Shown here piece by piece: positions 1 through 11,205 of a DNA stretch of 64,000 nucleotides. The stretch is taken from the NCBI GenBank assembly GCA_005656395.1, contig SRSI01000030.1:248001-312000 (forward strand), in the 5' to 3' direction. The notes below the pieces were generated by a model. That model did not search any database. It saw only the letters and a list, made by a program, of their open reading frames with translations, and was not told the origin of the DNA. Positions within the stretch are counted from its first letter, which is position 1, and every line of letters begins with the position of its first letter. Position numbers and translations under genes: made by a program. Origin of the DNA: Strongyloides papillosus (Eukaryota > Nematoda > Chromadorea > Rhabditida > Strongyloididae).

Positions 1-1865
1 AAAAAAATCAGGTCTAATTTTTAAGATTGAATATGAATTTATAATAATATAACTATTCACTTTTAAAAAAATGTATGTATATTTTTATAAAAATTGTATA
101 GGTATCGTCGTTTTGACAAAGTATGCACGTTTTATAAGAAATATATATACATTTATATAAAAAACATGGTAAATTATTATGACAAGTATGTAAGTCGTTT
201 CGACATCATATACAGTCAAGACAAATTACATATCTGTTTTTAAAATTATATAATACATTTTCTGAAAAATTCACAAACAATGATAAACAAAGATACATGA
301 GTTTATGAAAAATGTTACTCATTTTGTTATTAAGTGATTTGGCATTTATGATAATTGTTATATTTATTTTTTAAAATTTAGTATACTTAGAAGATTTAAG
401 ATCAGTAACATTTGTTGATAAAATAAATAAATAATTTATTTTTCTAACATTACATTGAAGGGTTATAGTGTATTTGTCAAAACGACAGTTTTGATTTTTA
501 AGTTTAGATAATGATAGAAGAAATAACGGCATTAGTTGTAAATAATACATACTTTTATTTTTTTTTATATCACTACATTTATTTTACGTCAATAAAAATT
601 TTTTTATTAGTTTTATAGATGTACTAAATAACAAGTACAATAGTATCAATAATATTTTATTAGATATTCTAAAAACTTGTTGAAGTCTCTTACCAAGTTA
701 GACATTCTTAAAAAGTTTAATTTGATACGAATGCGATGGACCGCTATTACTGTAAAATCCAATATTTTTAGTTTTAGTTAGTGATCTTATAACAGCAACA
801 ACATTTGGAACTTTTATATTGATACAAAAGTAAGATCAAAATATGTTAATATCAAAAAAATTTTACAACCATTTAATACTTCAAAAACTTTAGGCATTAA
901 ATGTTACATGGTCATTTTATAGAGTAAAGATTACGATTATCAGCAGTTTTAGCTAGTAATTTTATACGTGTATGAGATTTTAAAAAACCACTTGAAAACT
1001 CTTTAATTGTTAGTTGATTTAAGAAAATCAAGAATGTACCACAAATGATGTGGTTTTTTGGTGGATATTGTGAAAAAAAATTTATTTATTGTAAGACTTT
1101 ACTATTAAAATAATAGAAATATTTTATTTGATTTAATTATTTTTAACAAGAAAAATAAAATTTTAAAAATATCTAACTTTTTTTTGTTCATTTTGTTACT
1201 AATTAATATTAAGTAAATATAACTATGTTCTATCGATGGAGAATGAATATTTCCGTCAACTTATCGAAAAAGTTTTTAAAATCTTTTAATTATGCGAATA
1301 AATAAAAAACTATGTAACTTACAAACTAGAGGTAAACTTTAGGTTACATTCTAACTCATTTTATATATGCAAAATAAGATAGAATGTACATGAAAAATGA
1401 GCTAAAATGTGTTTTCAAAATAGGTAAAACCGTAGGCCCCTTATGCTATTAAATATATCCCTTTTTTATATAAATCGTATTGGTTAAATCAACATGTTTA
1501 GGTTTTGTGTGTATTTTAATTAGTATTGATAAAACTAATTTTATACAAATCAACGAGAATATGAATTTCAAAGAATGGATAAATTACAATAAACCTAACT
1601 TCATAGTTCAAAAATTTTGTATTAATTGTATGATAAAAATAGTAAGTAAAGTTTAAATTATTCTATACCACTTTATCATATTAATTTTTTTGAACTTTAA
1701 TATATAATTTCGTCATTTTCTCTGATTTTTATTAATAGAATAACAATTTTTATTTAAATTTTGAAAGCATATTAAAAAATAAGCGGTTTAATATAAGTTA
1801 GTCTTCCTTTTTAGTTATATTTATTATGAAATACCAAATTTATACTTTTATTTTTAGAATTCACC
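1..1865. other. AT-rich intergenic region
   Basis: No open reading frame or RNA gene can be supported here. The only structure seen is a 14-bp inverted repeat (GTCGTTTTGACAAA at 107-120 and its reverse complement at 473-486), which could be the ends of a roughly 380-bp MITE-like relic. No target duplication was recognised. Confidence 0.5.
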
Positions 1866-3301
1866 ATGGTGAAGGAATTGTTATTAGTTCATCTCCTTGG
1901 TGTTGGATTTCTTTTTCTATTTTTGGGATTTGATATTAAATCTATGATTGAAGAAAATATGCTTCATAGTGTATCACATCTTGATCCTAATAGAATGAAT
2001 CCATATGCTGGGTATTATGGATTAGCAATAAATTATGCCGCCGCTGCTATAACAGCATTAATAACATCTTACATTGTCGACACGATTGGTGCTAAATGGA
2101 GTATGGTACTATCAGGATTTATCTTTATAATTCATATGGCATTTTTTATGTTTCTTAATAGTTACGTTTACTACATTGTTTCAGCATTAATAGGCTTTGG
2201 AAATTCATGTAAGTAAATGACTATAGAAAAAACCCATAAGTAAATATAATGATTTTTTAAGTATCCTGGACTGGACAAGGTGTTTACCTTCGTGAAATAA
2301 CGACAAAAAACAATTCTTTAAGAAATAGTGCAATATGTTGGGCTGTCAATTTAGTATCACTCCCAATTGGAGGGATAGCATTATTAATAATGGAAGAATT
2401 TTTAGAAGGTGAAACAATGGACTACATGCCAATTTCTACAATAAGAATAGTAACGTCTCTTTTTTTATCAACATCAATCATTAGTTTTATAACGTTTATT
2501 ACCCTACCAAATTTTAGTGGGTCAATAAAAGCTTTTAGCAAAGAAAAATTGGTCAATTCGTTGAAAAAAAATTTAATAATGATTAAAGATAGGAGAATAC
2601 AACTACTTATACCATGTTTTTTTTTTATTGGTTATGAAACTGGATATTGGATTTCAGTATACCCAACATGTTTAAATTTCTTAAAAACATTAAATTTAGG
2701 AAGTACTTTAAGAACAACTGCCTTCTACACAATAGCATGTGGTATTGGGCAAATAACTATGAGTTTACTTATTTCATGGATATCAAAAAGATATACTTTA
2801 TATGGTTATAAATATTCAATAATATTAGCTGGAATATTACATTTCATTACATTTGTTTTGATATTCTGCTGTATACCGCCAGAATCGAAATATATGTACA
2901 CAAGTAAAGAAAGTTTTTTACCAGCAAATGCATTTACTGTCCTCCTTATTTCATTTCTCCTTGGCGCTGGTGATGGAGCATGGAATTCAATTAGGACAGG
3001 TGCTTGTACATCACAATTTAAAGATGAAACAAGTCGAGCTGTATCATTATCAAGACTTTTCCAATCTATAGGATGTAGTTTATCAGTCATACTTGGGCCA
3101 TCATTGAATTTATACATTGAGATGACTGGTCTTTCAATAGTACTAGTCGTAACACTCATATCACTCTTTTTTTTAAACCACAATTATCTAGTACATACTT
3201 TAAAGGAGGAAAATGATAAAATTAAAAATGGTTCTGAAAGAAATAAAGAAGATGTTTATCATATTAAACCTGAGAATAAATTAAAAAATATTGCATTATA
3301 A
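1866..3301 (+). CDS. UNC-93-like major facilitator superfamily protein
   Basis: Two exons, 1866-2208 and 2262-3301, with a 53-bp GTAAGT...AG intron, give about 460 residues, close to the usual UNC93A length. The protein is a multi-pass membrane protein. The joined exon boundary recreates the family motif WTGQGVYLREIT just after helix 4, which identifies the UNC-93/UNC93A branch of the MFS. An ATG follows a TTTTTAGAATTCACC stretch that may be a trans-splice acceptor. In worms UNC-93 regulates a two-pore potassium channel; other members are poorly understood, so transport substrate and role are unknown here. The C-terminus is hydrophilic and lysine-rich. The reading frame is intact. The neighbour downstream is a transposon, so the gene's 3' flank is only about 90 bp. 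Confidence 0.85.
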
Positions 3302-3822
3302 AATCTTGTTAGATTTATTTTAAAAATGTTAGACGATTGTTTTATGATGTTTGTAAAACATACAAAAAAATAAATTATTAAATATTATATGTACAGAGTG
3401 TCGCAAAAGTAACTTCCCACTTGCGAACGCTTGTAAATTTTCCCTACTTTAGATAAAACATGAAATTTTGTGATTTATTAGATAAGCGTAGTAATATTTA
3501 TTGTCTTATTAAAAAATTATCGTCCCACCAGAACTTATGGCCATTTGAAAAAGTTTTTTTTTGCCTTTTTGTGAATATAACTTTTTTTTAATGACAGGAT
3601 ATTCAAATAATTCTTTCACAGATCAAAAGCTCAACTTCTTTTATACTAGAAAATCCTATATCATTAATATTAAACTTTATTAGCATTATTTAATTAAAAC
3701 AAAAAACAACGATTTTTGGCAAAATTTCGTGCTTTTTTCAAAATTAAAGCTCATTTAGAAGATTCTTACAAATGTGTTATCATAATTATGATAGAATAAA
3801 CGAAGCTCTATCGAAAGGGTAT

Positions 3823-3931
3823 TGTTAGTTGTTAATATATATTTTATTCGATGACAAATTAAAGTAAAAAAGAATGAATAATAACTTATAAAATTGTCTT
3901 TAAATACATGACTTATGTCATCAATATAACA
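3823..3931 (-). repeat. 3' LTR (109 bp) of the retrotransposon
   Basis: Starts TGTTAG and ends TATAACA on the plus strand, and matches 6035-6143 base for base by eye. It is preceded by the target duplication GGTAT. It is unusually short for an LTR. Because coding runs on the minus strand, this copy is the 3' LTR. Confidence 0.92.
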
Positions 3932-3946
3932 TCCCCTCTCTCTCTC
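3932..3946 (-). other. Polypurine tract next to the 3' LTR
   Basis: On the coding strand the sequence GAGAGAGAGAGGGGA abuts the 3' LTR directly, the expected place for the plus-strand primer of reverse transcription. It overlaps the stop codon (TGA, 3945-3947) of the element's ORF. Confidence 0.8.
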
Positions 3947-6035
3947 ATTTTGAGTATTTGAAAACATCTGTTCTTTGTTTTGTAACTCTAAATTTACGTA
4001 TTGGAGCTTTTTCATGATCATCTACAATTTTTCTTTTATTTTTACATTTACTAACACTGATTGGTTTTTCCTTAGTCATTACTGAATCTAATGATAATCC
4101 ATCTATGTTAACATTACATTTTCTGACATTATCTGTATGAAATAAATATTGTACCAGTCCTCTTCTTATTTTAACCGTTTTTTCGACAGATTCATCAACT
4201 ACATCAGATTTCCATTCATCTTCTTTTCTTATACCACATTCAACATTATTAAAAGATATAACAACCCTAGCAAGTCTTTCTTCTACCGTGCCTTTATTTG
4301 GTTCCATTTTCTTCAGAGCATTTTTTATTGTACCTACAAATCTTTCAGCTTGACCATTCGAACTTTGATGTTCAGAACCTGAAAATATCCACGAACATCC
4401 CCAACGTTTTACCAGTTGTTGAACATCTTCAGCTATAAATTGACGGCCCTGATCTGAGAAGAAATATTTTGGTATTTCGACGTATGTCATATTTTTTAAC
4501 AACTTGGATTTTACTTCTTTATTTGATATTCCCTTCATTAATGTTACATCAACACTTTCTAACGGAAAACAATTTTTCTCCAAATTCTTATTTAGACATT
4601 TAAAATCTGACACAAATCTTATATTCTCTGTACTAACACCGGATTCAGGTTTCTTTATAATACATGTGACAGGACTAGTTGAAATAGGATATTTTTCTTC
4701 ACACCACAGTCCTTCAGATTTATGTTGTTTAATTTTATCCAGTACTATTGGCTCCAGTATTTCTGATGTTAATGGTCTACACGGAATGTGTTTATACGTA
4801 CATTCTGGTTCCCTTTTCCACTTTAATCTAACTGGTTGACCAGTATAACATCCTAAACCTGGGCTAAATAGTTTTGGAAATCTTTCTACAAACTTATTTA
4901 TTGCTTTTTCATCTTTCTCTGGTTCATTGATTATTGAAACTAATTGAAGTAGTGAATTTATAAGACCAGCACTCTTCAATTCTTCTAAACCAATTATACC
5001 ATGATCAATATCAGCTATGTATACTATTGCATTAAATAACTTATCATTTATTTTTAACATAACATTAGCTTTACCATAAATTTTTATTTCATTTCCTCCT
5101 AACCCACAGAAACGTCTTTTTGTAGGTTGGACACAATTGTTATCAAAATTTGTTTTACTAATAAATGAAACAGGTGAACCAGTATCAGCTTCTGCCTTCA
5201 TTTTTCTACCATCTATTTCGATATCAATTAATAGTCTTCTTTTACCATTTGATACCTTTCCTACTTGATCTATCATACCTATAGATGATAGGTCATCATC
5301 TGACTCTTCTCTATCCATCACTTCTCTCTCTGTGATCAATTTAACTTTACGTTGAATGGTATACTCAGGACAGTGACTTTTTATATGTCCCATCTTCCCA
5401 CATAAAAAACATCTTATGTCATTTTTCTTTCTAAAGCTCTTTTTGGTTGCCACGTTGTTGTACACCTTGCCAACTGTTGTTGTTTTGGTTATGTTCGCAG
5501 TGACTGTCATTGCCGTGATTGATTGGATCATATGTATCATCTCATCACCAGTGCTTACTTTTTCACTGGATACAATTCTTGATAATATTGCGGCTTCTGC
5601 ACCACATGGAGCATCCCATTTCAACAAAGCATACAATCCGGCTACCTGTTTCCCATTTAAATTGCTGAGTAGACCTTCCAACATTTTTGTTTCTCTCTTC
5701 AGAAACTCCAAATCACTTGTCTTTTCATTTAAATTTTTGAATAAATTAATTATTCGTAAGGCATCAGGATCTTCTCTCATATACAGTTTTTTGAAACTAG
5801 TCATTATTTCTTTCGTAGTAGAATCCTCTAGACTTTTCTGTATATCTTCACGAATTTCCTTCAAAACTTCTAAATCAAGTTTGCTTAACAATTCAGTTTT
5901 ACATTCACTTTCAATAGTAGCATCTTTGTTACTATCAGTCATCCCTTTATTCTTAAGAATTAACAACATCAATTCATAAAAGGTACCAGCTGAGTCCAAT
6001 TGATTTTTAGAAAATCGTAAGTCCTTAAACGCCAT
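3945..6035 (-). CDS. Gag-protease-truncated Pol polyprotein of the retrotransposon
   Basis: One uninterrupted 696-residue ORF. A gag-like N-terminal half is followed by a CCHC zinc knuckle at residues about 209-222 (C-x2-C-x4-H-x4-C), an aspartic protease with the active-site motif DTGS near residue 284, and the opening fingers region of a Ty3/gypsy-type reverse transcriptase up to about residue 505. It then passes directly into the C-terminal half of an integrase core (SDQGRQF and SSNGQAERFVGTIKNALK motifs). The catalytic YxDD of reverse transcriptase and the RNase H are absent, so the protein cannot complete replication by itself. The A of the start ATG is the last base of the 5' LTR, so any tRNA primer site (starting TGGCG) must lie within coding sequence. 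Confidence 0.88.
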   Translation of the reverse strand: MAFKDLRFSKNQLDSAGTFYELMLLILKNKGMTDSNKDATIESECKTELLSKLDLEVLKEIREDIQKSLEDSTTKEIMTSFKKLYMREDPDALRIINLFKNLNEKTSDLEFLKRETKMLEGLLSNLNGKQVAGLYALLKWDAPCGAEAAILSRIVSSEKVSTGDEMIHMIQSITAMTVTANITKTTTVGKVYNNVATKKSFRKKNDIRCFLCGKMGHIKSHCPEYTIQRKVKLITEREVMDREESDDDLSSIGMIDQVGKVSNGKRRLLIDIEIDGRKMKAEADTGSPVSFISKTNFDNNCVQPTKRRFCGLGGNEIKIYGKANVMLKINDKLFNAIVYIADIDHGIIGLEELKSAGLINSLLQLVSIINEPEKDEKAINKFVERFPKLFSPGLGCYTGQPVRLKWKREPECTYKHIPCRPLTSEILEPIVLDKIKQHKSEGLWCEEKYPISTSPVTCIIKKPESGVSTENIRFVSDFKCLNKNLEKNCFPLESVDVTLMKGISNKEVKSKLLKNMTYVEIPKYFFSDQGRQFIAEDVQQLVKRWGCSWIFSGSEHQSSNGQAERFVGTIKNALKKMEPNKGTVEERLARVVISFNNVECGIRKEDEWKSDVVDESVEKTVKIRRGLVQYLFHTDNVRKCNVNIDGLSLDSVMTKEKPISVSKCKNKRKIVDDHEKAPIRKFRVTKQRTDVFKYSK

Positions 6036-6143
6036 GTTAGTTGTTAATATATATTTTATTCGATGACAAATTAAAGTAAAAAAGAATGAATAATAACTTA
6101 TAAAATTGTCTTTAAATACATGACTTATGTCATCAATATAACA
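6035..6143 (-). repeat. 5' LTR (109 bp) of the retrotransposon
   Basis: Matches the copy at 3823-3931 and is followed by the second GGTAT target duplication. On the coding strand it ends ...CTAACA, whose final A starts the ATG of the polyprotein. Confidence 0.92.
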
Positions 6144-7686
6144 GGTATAATTAAATTTGTTTCGGTTAAGGTCAAGGAAATTATGATCGTTTAAATATAG
6201 TCCAATTTTTTAATTTTTTTCAGAATTAAAAAAAGAATGCTACTTTTTTTCTAATTTGTCAACATCGATAATGATTTTTTTTAATAGTGTTTGAAATATT
6301 ATTGTATTTTCTATTGTTAACTGTTCATGGTTCGAACAAAGGATACAATGAGAACAAGATCGAACATAAGATTTCTTTGAAATATGCGTAAAAATGCTCT
6401 TATAAGGTAATTATTATATAAAATAGTAGAAAATGCAGTTAAATAGTAAAAAATGTTTAAAAAAATGATTTTTTTTAAATTTAAGTGATAAAAATTATTG
6501 GGAATTTTTGGACATATATGGACAAATAAACATTATTTTGTGATCTAGCATACTTTTTGATGATAATAATACTATTAAGTATCAAATATGTTAAAAAAAA
6601 TAGTGTTTGAAATTTAATTTTTTACAAAAAGTACAAAATTTATATAATTTAGTAAATCATAACTTTCGTCAATTTTATTTTATTATTATGCCACTTTATC
6701 TATTTTATAGAACTTTGTTTATTCTATCAGAATAAGGATGACACATTTGTAAGAATCTTCTCAGTGAGCTTTAATTTTAAATTAACCATAAAATTTTGGC
6801 AAAAATCGTAGTTTTTTTTTGTTTTATTTAAAAATTAAACAATATTAATAAATTTTATTTTTTATGATATTGAGGATTTTGATACAAAAGGAGTTGGTGT
6901 TTCGATCTGTAAAAGAATCATCTCAATATCTTTTCATAGAAAAAAGTTACATGTACATAAAGGCGAAAAAAAAACTTTTTTTTTCAAATAGTTATAAGTC
7001 CTTAGGGGATCATAATTTTTTGAGAACACAAATAATAAAAAATATTACTTCGCTTAACTACTAATTCATAAAATTTAACGCTTTTATCTCAAGTAAGAAA
7101 AAAAATTATAAGCGTTCGCAAGTTGGGAGTTACTTCTGAGACACCCTGCATAATATCTTTATAAGTTTAATAATCTATTTATCAATAGTACTTTTCTTTT
7201 TTGTTACTTTTTAAATTAAAATAAAATTTTACACTTGTATTTTTATTGCTATAATTAAGGATTAATGACATTTTACGATAAAGGAGTGATTGTGTATTAT
7301 AATAATATTTATTTATTTACTAACTATATTTTTTTACAATTCAACACTTTTCGTCTATGGAACATTAAAAATCTCCAGATATGATTAAAAGATAACATTA
7401 ATTTGGATAGTAAATTTGCGATTACTAATGATTTTAAAATTTTTTAACTTTTTCTAAGAATTTCTACTAAAAAACCATTCAAAATTTCATTGTTATGCTT
7501 ATTATAGAGTATCTTGAAAGAAATGAATGCTGTTTAAGCGGCATCAATCAGTTTGTTTTTTTTGTAACGGTCTTAGTCTGATGTCTTTTTAAAGTCATCC
7601 TATTTCTTCTACTGTACTCTGTTTTCCGATTCTGGTGAATTTAAGAAAACGTTTAGTGTCTGTTTATCTTATTCTATAAATCTACA

Positions 7687-8695
7687 ATGGATAAACCTGC
7701 AATGGATTTATTATCTTTACCTGATGATTTCAAGCTGCAGATTCTTAAAAAATTGGAATGGAATACTTTGAAGGATGTTAAACTTGTCTGTAAAAAACTA
7801 TACTCTTTAATTGAAAGAAACATTCAATCTTTAGATAAACCAAAAGTATGTTCTCTATCAATTACTTATGATGGAATTAAAATATTCAAAGTTGACTACA
7901 AATTTATACTCACTGAAGATACTTGGGGAAGTACAAATTCAAAAGTAGTAAGTTTATTTCCAACTTAAGGAATTAAAGTGATAAAAAAAAATTTATTTTA
8001 AGATTGAATTTAGTAATGACGATGAATACGAAAAGTTTCTAAAAAATATAGATTTGACGGAAATCCAGGTGCTTCGCTTTAAAAATCTCTTGAATGGAGA
8101 ATACATATCCGTACATTATGAAAGTGACTTTGGCGAAGGCTTTTCTACATATGATTTTTACGTTAAATTACCAAATGGAAAATACAACGGGAAATATTTT
8201 TCTACTAGAGTTAAAAACAGTGAAGAGTTTGGAATACTTTATGATAGTAATCTTCTTAGAAAGGAGTCACTTAAAAAATTGGGGTTTTTTGAAAGAAATA
8301 TACCACGTTCAGTTGGGAAGAAAATTGCAATGGGTCTCATTACTGGCAATTCTATATTAGAATACGGGAATGCTCCTACTGATACTCGTATTCCACTTTA
8401 TATTCAATTAACGAGCCATCTATTTAAACTTGGACTGTTAAATCCTGAGAATACATGTGGTCGTAAAGGATTTAAATTACTTTTCAACGAGGTTTCTAAA
8501 TTTGGTGTATCAAGGCAAAGGTTATATAGGAAATTTTTTGATAAAATAAAATTTAGAAATAATTTTCTTGAAGAAAATAATGATGAAAGATACTCGATTA
8601 TGAATTCTATGACATGTTCAAAATGTTTTAGCGAGCATTCAAATATTTTATTTTATCATAAATCCTCTAGAACACTTGAAATTGAATTTCGTTAG
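7687..8695 (+). CDS. F-box domain protein, intact copy
   Basis: Exons 7687-7947 and 8003-8695, split by a 55-bp GTAAGT...TTTTAAG intron, give about 317 residues. The N-terminus is an F-box: LSLPDDFKLQILKKL, then a conserved VCKKLYSLIE stretch, which is the usual SKP1-binding helix arrangement. The remainder is a nematode-type substrate-recognition region I cannot assign. It ends with a CxxC pair (CSKC) and an H near residue 295. Such proteins generally act as adaptors in SCF ubiquitin ligases; the substrate is unknown. A paralog lies 560 bp downstream on the same strand. Confidence 0.75.
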
Positions 8696-9252
8696 CAAAC
8701 TCGACTTTATTTATGGATACCTAGCATCTTTATAAATTTATTATTAATTTATCAGTATTATTCTCCTTTCATAAGTTATCTTTAAAATTAAAATAAAATT
8801 TCGTATTTATATTTTCATTGTTACAATTGTAGATAAAAACATTGTACGATAAAAAAATGAGTAATGCTATTTTAATATCAATTTATTTACTAATAATATT
8901 TTCTATAATTTAACTAATTGTGTTTATGAAACACTGAAAATCTCCAGATATGATTTAAGGATAACATTATTAGGATAGTAAAATTTCAATTACTTATGAT
9001 TTTAATAGATTTTAACTTTTTCCAAGAATTTATACTAAAAAACGTTCAAAGTTTCACTGTTATGTTAGTTAAATGGTATCTTGAATGAAATGAATAGTAT
9101 TAAAGCTATTTCAATCAGTTTATATTTTTTTGCAAATATTTTCTTTGAATGTCTTTTAAAAACTATCTCATTTTTTTATTGTACTCTTTTTTGATTGTAA
9201 TAAATTGAAGAAAAAGCTTTAGTGTTTGCTTATTCTATTCTATAAACCTACA

Positions 9253-10260
9253 ATGCATAAGCCACCAATGGATTTATTATCTTTACCTGGTGATTTTAAG
9301 ATTCAAATTTTTAAGAAATTAGATTGGAGAAATTTGAAGAATCTTAAACTTGTCTGTAAAGATTTATACTTTGTAATTGAAAAAAACATTCGATTTTTGG
9401 GTAGACCAAAAGTATATTCTCTATCAATTACTTATGATGAAATTAAAATATCTAAAGTTGACTATAGATTTATACTCACTGAAGATACATGGAGAGGAGG
9501 GCTTTTAAAAGTTGTAAGATTATTTTTAACCTAGAGAAATAAATTAATTTAAAAAAATTTATTTTAAGGTTGAATTTAGTAGTGACGATGAATATGATAT
9601 TTTCTAAATAATATAGATTTTACGGAAATCAAGGAGCTCCGTCTTACAAATGGCTTGAATGGAGAATACATATCTATACATTATGAAAGTTACTCTAGCA
9701 GAGACTTTTCTAGATATACTTTTTCTACTGGATTAAAAAATGGAAGATGTTACCGAGATTATCCTTTTGTTACAATTAAGAACAGTAGAAAGTTTGGAAT
9801 ACTTTATGATGGTAATCTTCTTAAAATGGACTCTCTTGGAAGATTTAGACTTTTTGAAGAAAATGGGCCATGTTCGGTTGGGAAAAAAATTGCAATGGAT
9901 TTCCTTACTGACAATCCCATGTTAGAATACGAGAAAGCTCCTACTAATGTTTGTAAATTAATTGACATTCAAATAACGAATCATCTATTGGAACTTAGAC
10001 TTTTAAATCCTGAGAATACATGTGTTCGTAAAGGATTTAAATTACTTTTCAACAAGGTTTATAAATATGGTGTTGTAAGGCAAAAGTATTATAGCAAATT
10101 ATTTGATAAAATAAAATTTAACAGTAACTTAGTCGAAAAAAATAATCATGATGTATATTTGATATCGTCTTCCATGAAATGTTCAAAATGTGGAGTCAAA
10201 CATGGAAATTTTATACTCTATGACAAAGATTCTAAAGAGTTCTCTATTACGTTACATTAA
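9253..10260 (+). pseudogene. F-box paralog with a one-base frameshift
   Basis: Exon 1 (9253-9513) has the same length as its upstream paralog (87 codons) and an intact F-box (LSLPGDFKIQIFKKL). The predicted intron 9514-9568 is in the same place. Eleven codons into exon 2, at about 9596-9601, one base is missing compared with the paralog. The frame then meets TAA at 9605, while the correct frame resumes at once and stays open to 10260. Residues after the break are well conserved (LLNPENTC, CSKCG). No alternative splice site restoring the frame was found. It is most likely a young pseudogene, or a sequencing error. Confidence 0.7.
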
Positions 10261-10539
10261 CAAAATCAGATTTGTCTCTGGATATGTAATGTCTTTATAA
10301 ATTTAATAACTAGTATATCGATGTTATTTTCCTTCTTTTTATAATTTTTAACATAGAAATAAAACTTTATATCCATATTTTTATTGCTATAATTAAAAAT
10401 AAGAAACATTGTACAATAAATGAAGAGACAATATATTATACTAATATCAGCATATTTCTTGACAATATTTTTGTAACTTAACCACCTTTAATTATGAATT
10501 ATTCATGAAAATTCTAGACATTATATTTATCTTTATTTT

Positions 10540-10865
10540 ACATTGGTAAGTAAACGTTCAAAGATCCATTAGATGATTGAAATGCTCTTGAAGTTTTATA
10601 AACATTTGAACTTGACCCTGGTTTTAGTTTGGATTTTTATACATAAGCAGATGATCCTGTTGTGCTTGAGGTGAGATACTGACTTGATGGTCCTAAATGT
10701 GCTGAAGATAATCCACTTTTTTAAACTTAATCTGACTGTTCTTCTTTTTTTACTTTCATTATAACTGCAATCAAAATAATACAACAATAACAACAAAAGC
10801 TATAATAATTGATGATATCTTTTGAACTTTAGCATGATATTCAGTTAATGTTAAAGACTAATTTG
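10540..10865 (-). pseudogene. Decayed single-pass membrane protein C-terminus
   Basis: On the minus strand, reading frames broken by one shift and at least three stop codons still read as a protein tail. A juxtamembrane stretch (LTEYHAKVQKISS) is followed by a strongly hydrophobic helix (IIIAFVVIVVLF, frameshift, LIAVIM), a basic stop-transfer segment (KVKKEEQ) and a Ser/Thr-rich tail (GLSSAHLGPSSQYLTSSTTG). The order looks like a type I membrane protein. No parent family recognised and no intact copy in the window. Confidence 0.35.
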
Positions 10866-10980
10866 TAAATGAGGTAAAAAAAATAATTATACATAGTAAC
10901 TATAAACAAACATAAATTTCTATCGTTGGCAATTAAAATATATTAAGACTAAAATTACTACATAACTTTTAAACATAATC

Positions 10981-11205
10981 TTATGAAAAACTATGACCAT
11001 CTGAATCCTTAATATAATCATACATATAAGTTATTAAATAATCTTGAAAAAGTTTATGATTAATATCCTCAGCAATTATAGCACCAGCATTTCTTTCATA
11101 AAATTTAAGAATAAGAAAATCATCAGGTTTAAGTCCATCTCTGGTGAAATACCCGACGGCCTTTTCAAATTCACGAGGATTCTTTGTAATCATAAAATGT
11201 TTCAT
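10981..11205 (-). CDS. Small unrecognised ORF (copy 1), possible terminal exon
   Basis: A 74-codon ORF with a non-random look (NPREFEKA, FTRDGLKPDDFLILKF, AEDINHKLFQDYL), also open in the second copy. It may be the last exon of a longer gene: CTGCTGTTAG just upstream of its ATG would be a reasonable splice acceptor, and other coding-like fragments lie further upstream on the same strand. The stop codon is 7 bp from the duplication boundary. It differs from its twin at about ten residues, far more than the nearby non-coding sequence would suggest. No family recognised. Confidence 0.4.
   Translation of the reverse strand: MKHFMITKNPREFEKAVGYFTRDGLKPDDFLILKFYERNAGAIIAEDINHKLFQDYLITYMYDYIKDSDGHSFS

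Larger units (their letters stand above)
3823..6143 (-). mobile_element. Compact LTR retrotransposon, Ty3/gypsy-like, internally deleted
   Basis: A complete insertion of 2321 bp: two 109-bp LTRs that appear identical by eye, TG...CA ends, and a 5-bp target duplication GGTAT at 3818-3822 and 6144-6148. Coding is on the minus strand. The single ORF carries gag with a zinc knuckle, an aspartic protease, the first part of reverse transcriptase and the last part of integrase. The rest of reverse transcriptase, RNase H and the integrase N-terminus are missing without loss of frame. Identical LTRs point to a recent insertion, probably mobilised in trans. It sits inside the left arm of the foldback element. 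Confidence 0.9.
3394..7148. mobile_element. Long inverted-repeat (foldback) DNA transposon, interrupted
   Basis: The ends are matching inverted termini: CAGAGTGTCGCAAAAGTAAC on the left and, reverse-complemented, CAGGGTGTCTCAGAAGTAAC on the right. Similarity continues inward for about 430 bp per arm (about 3394-3822 against about 6680-7148), imperfectly but over the whole length. After the LTR element at 3823-6148 is subtracted, the element is about 1.43 kb and mostly palindromic. The termini resemble mariner-type ends. TA lies at 3392-3393 on the left and two bases beyond the right end, so a TA duplication is possible but not clean. No transposase is seen, so it looks non-autonomous. Confidence 0.75.
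7151..10420 (+). repeat. Tandem F-box gene repeat (about 1.55-kb unit)
   Basis: Two units, each an upstream region plus a two-exon F-box gene, lie head to tail (about 7150-8700 and 8720-10260). Shared non-coding blocks include ATCTCCAGATATGATT about 300 bp upstream of each gene. The 3'-flank sequence (TCTTTATAA followed by AT-rich sequence and AAATTAAAATAAAATTT) occurs after both genes and also at 7151-7260, just right of the foldback element. That suggests the remnant of a third gene's downstream region whose coding part is gone. The stretches 7151-7686, 8696-9252 and 10261-10540 hold nothing else I can support. Confidence 0.65.

Noticed and set aside
2806..3183. Minus-strand 125-residue ORF
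   Set aside because: Shadow of the UNC-93-like gene.
5416..5979. Plus-strand 187-residue hydrophobic ORF
   Set aside because: Shadow of the gag region of the minus-strand retrotransposon ORF.
6316..6325. GGTTCGAAC resembling a tRNA T-loop
   Set aside because: The surrounding AT-rich sequence gives no cloverleaf.
9569..9654. Alternative acceptor that would rescue the frameshifted F-box copy
   Set aside because: The AG at 9616-9617 gives the wrong phase, and no donor change fits the conserved exon 1 end.
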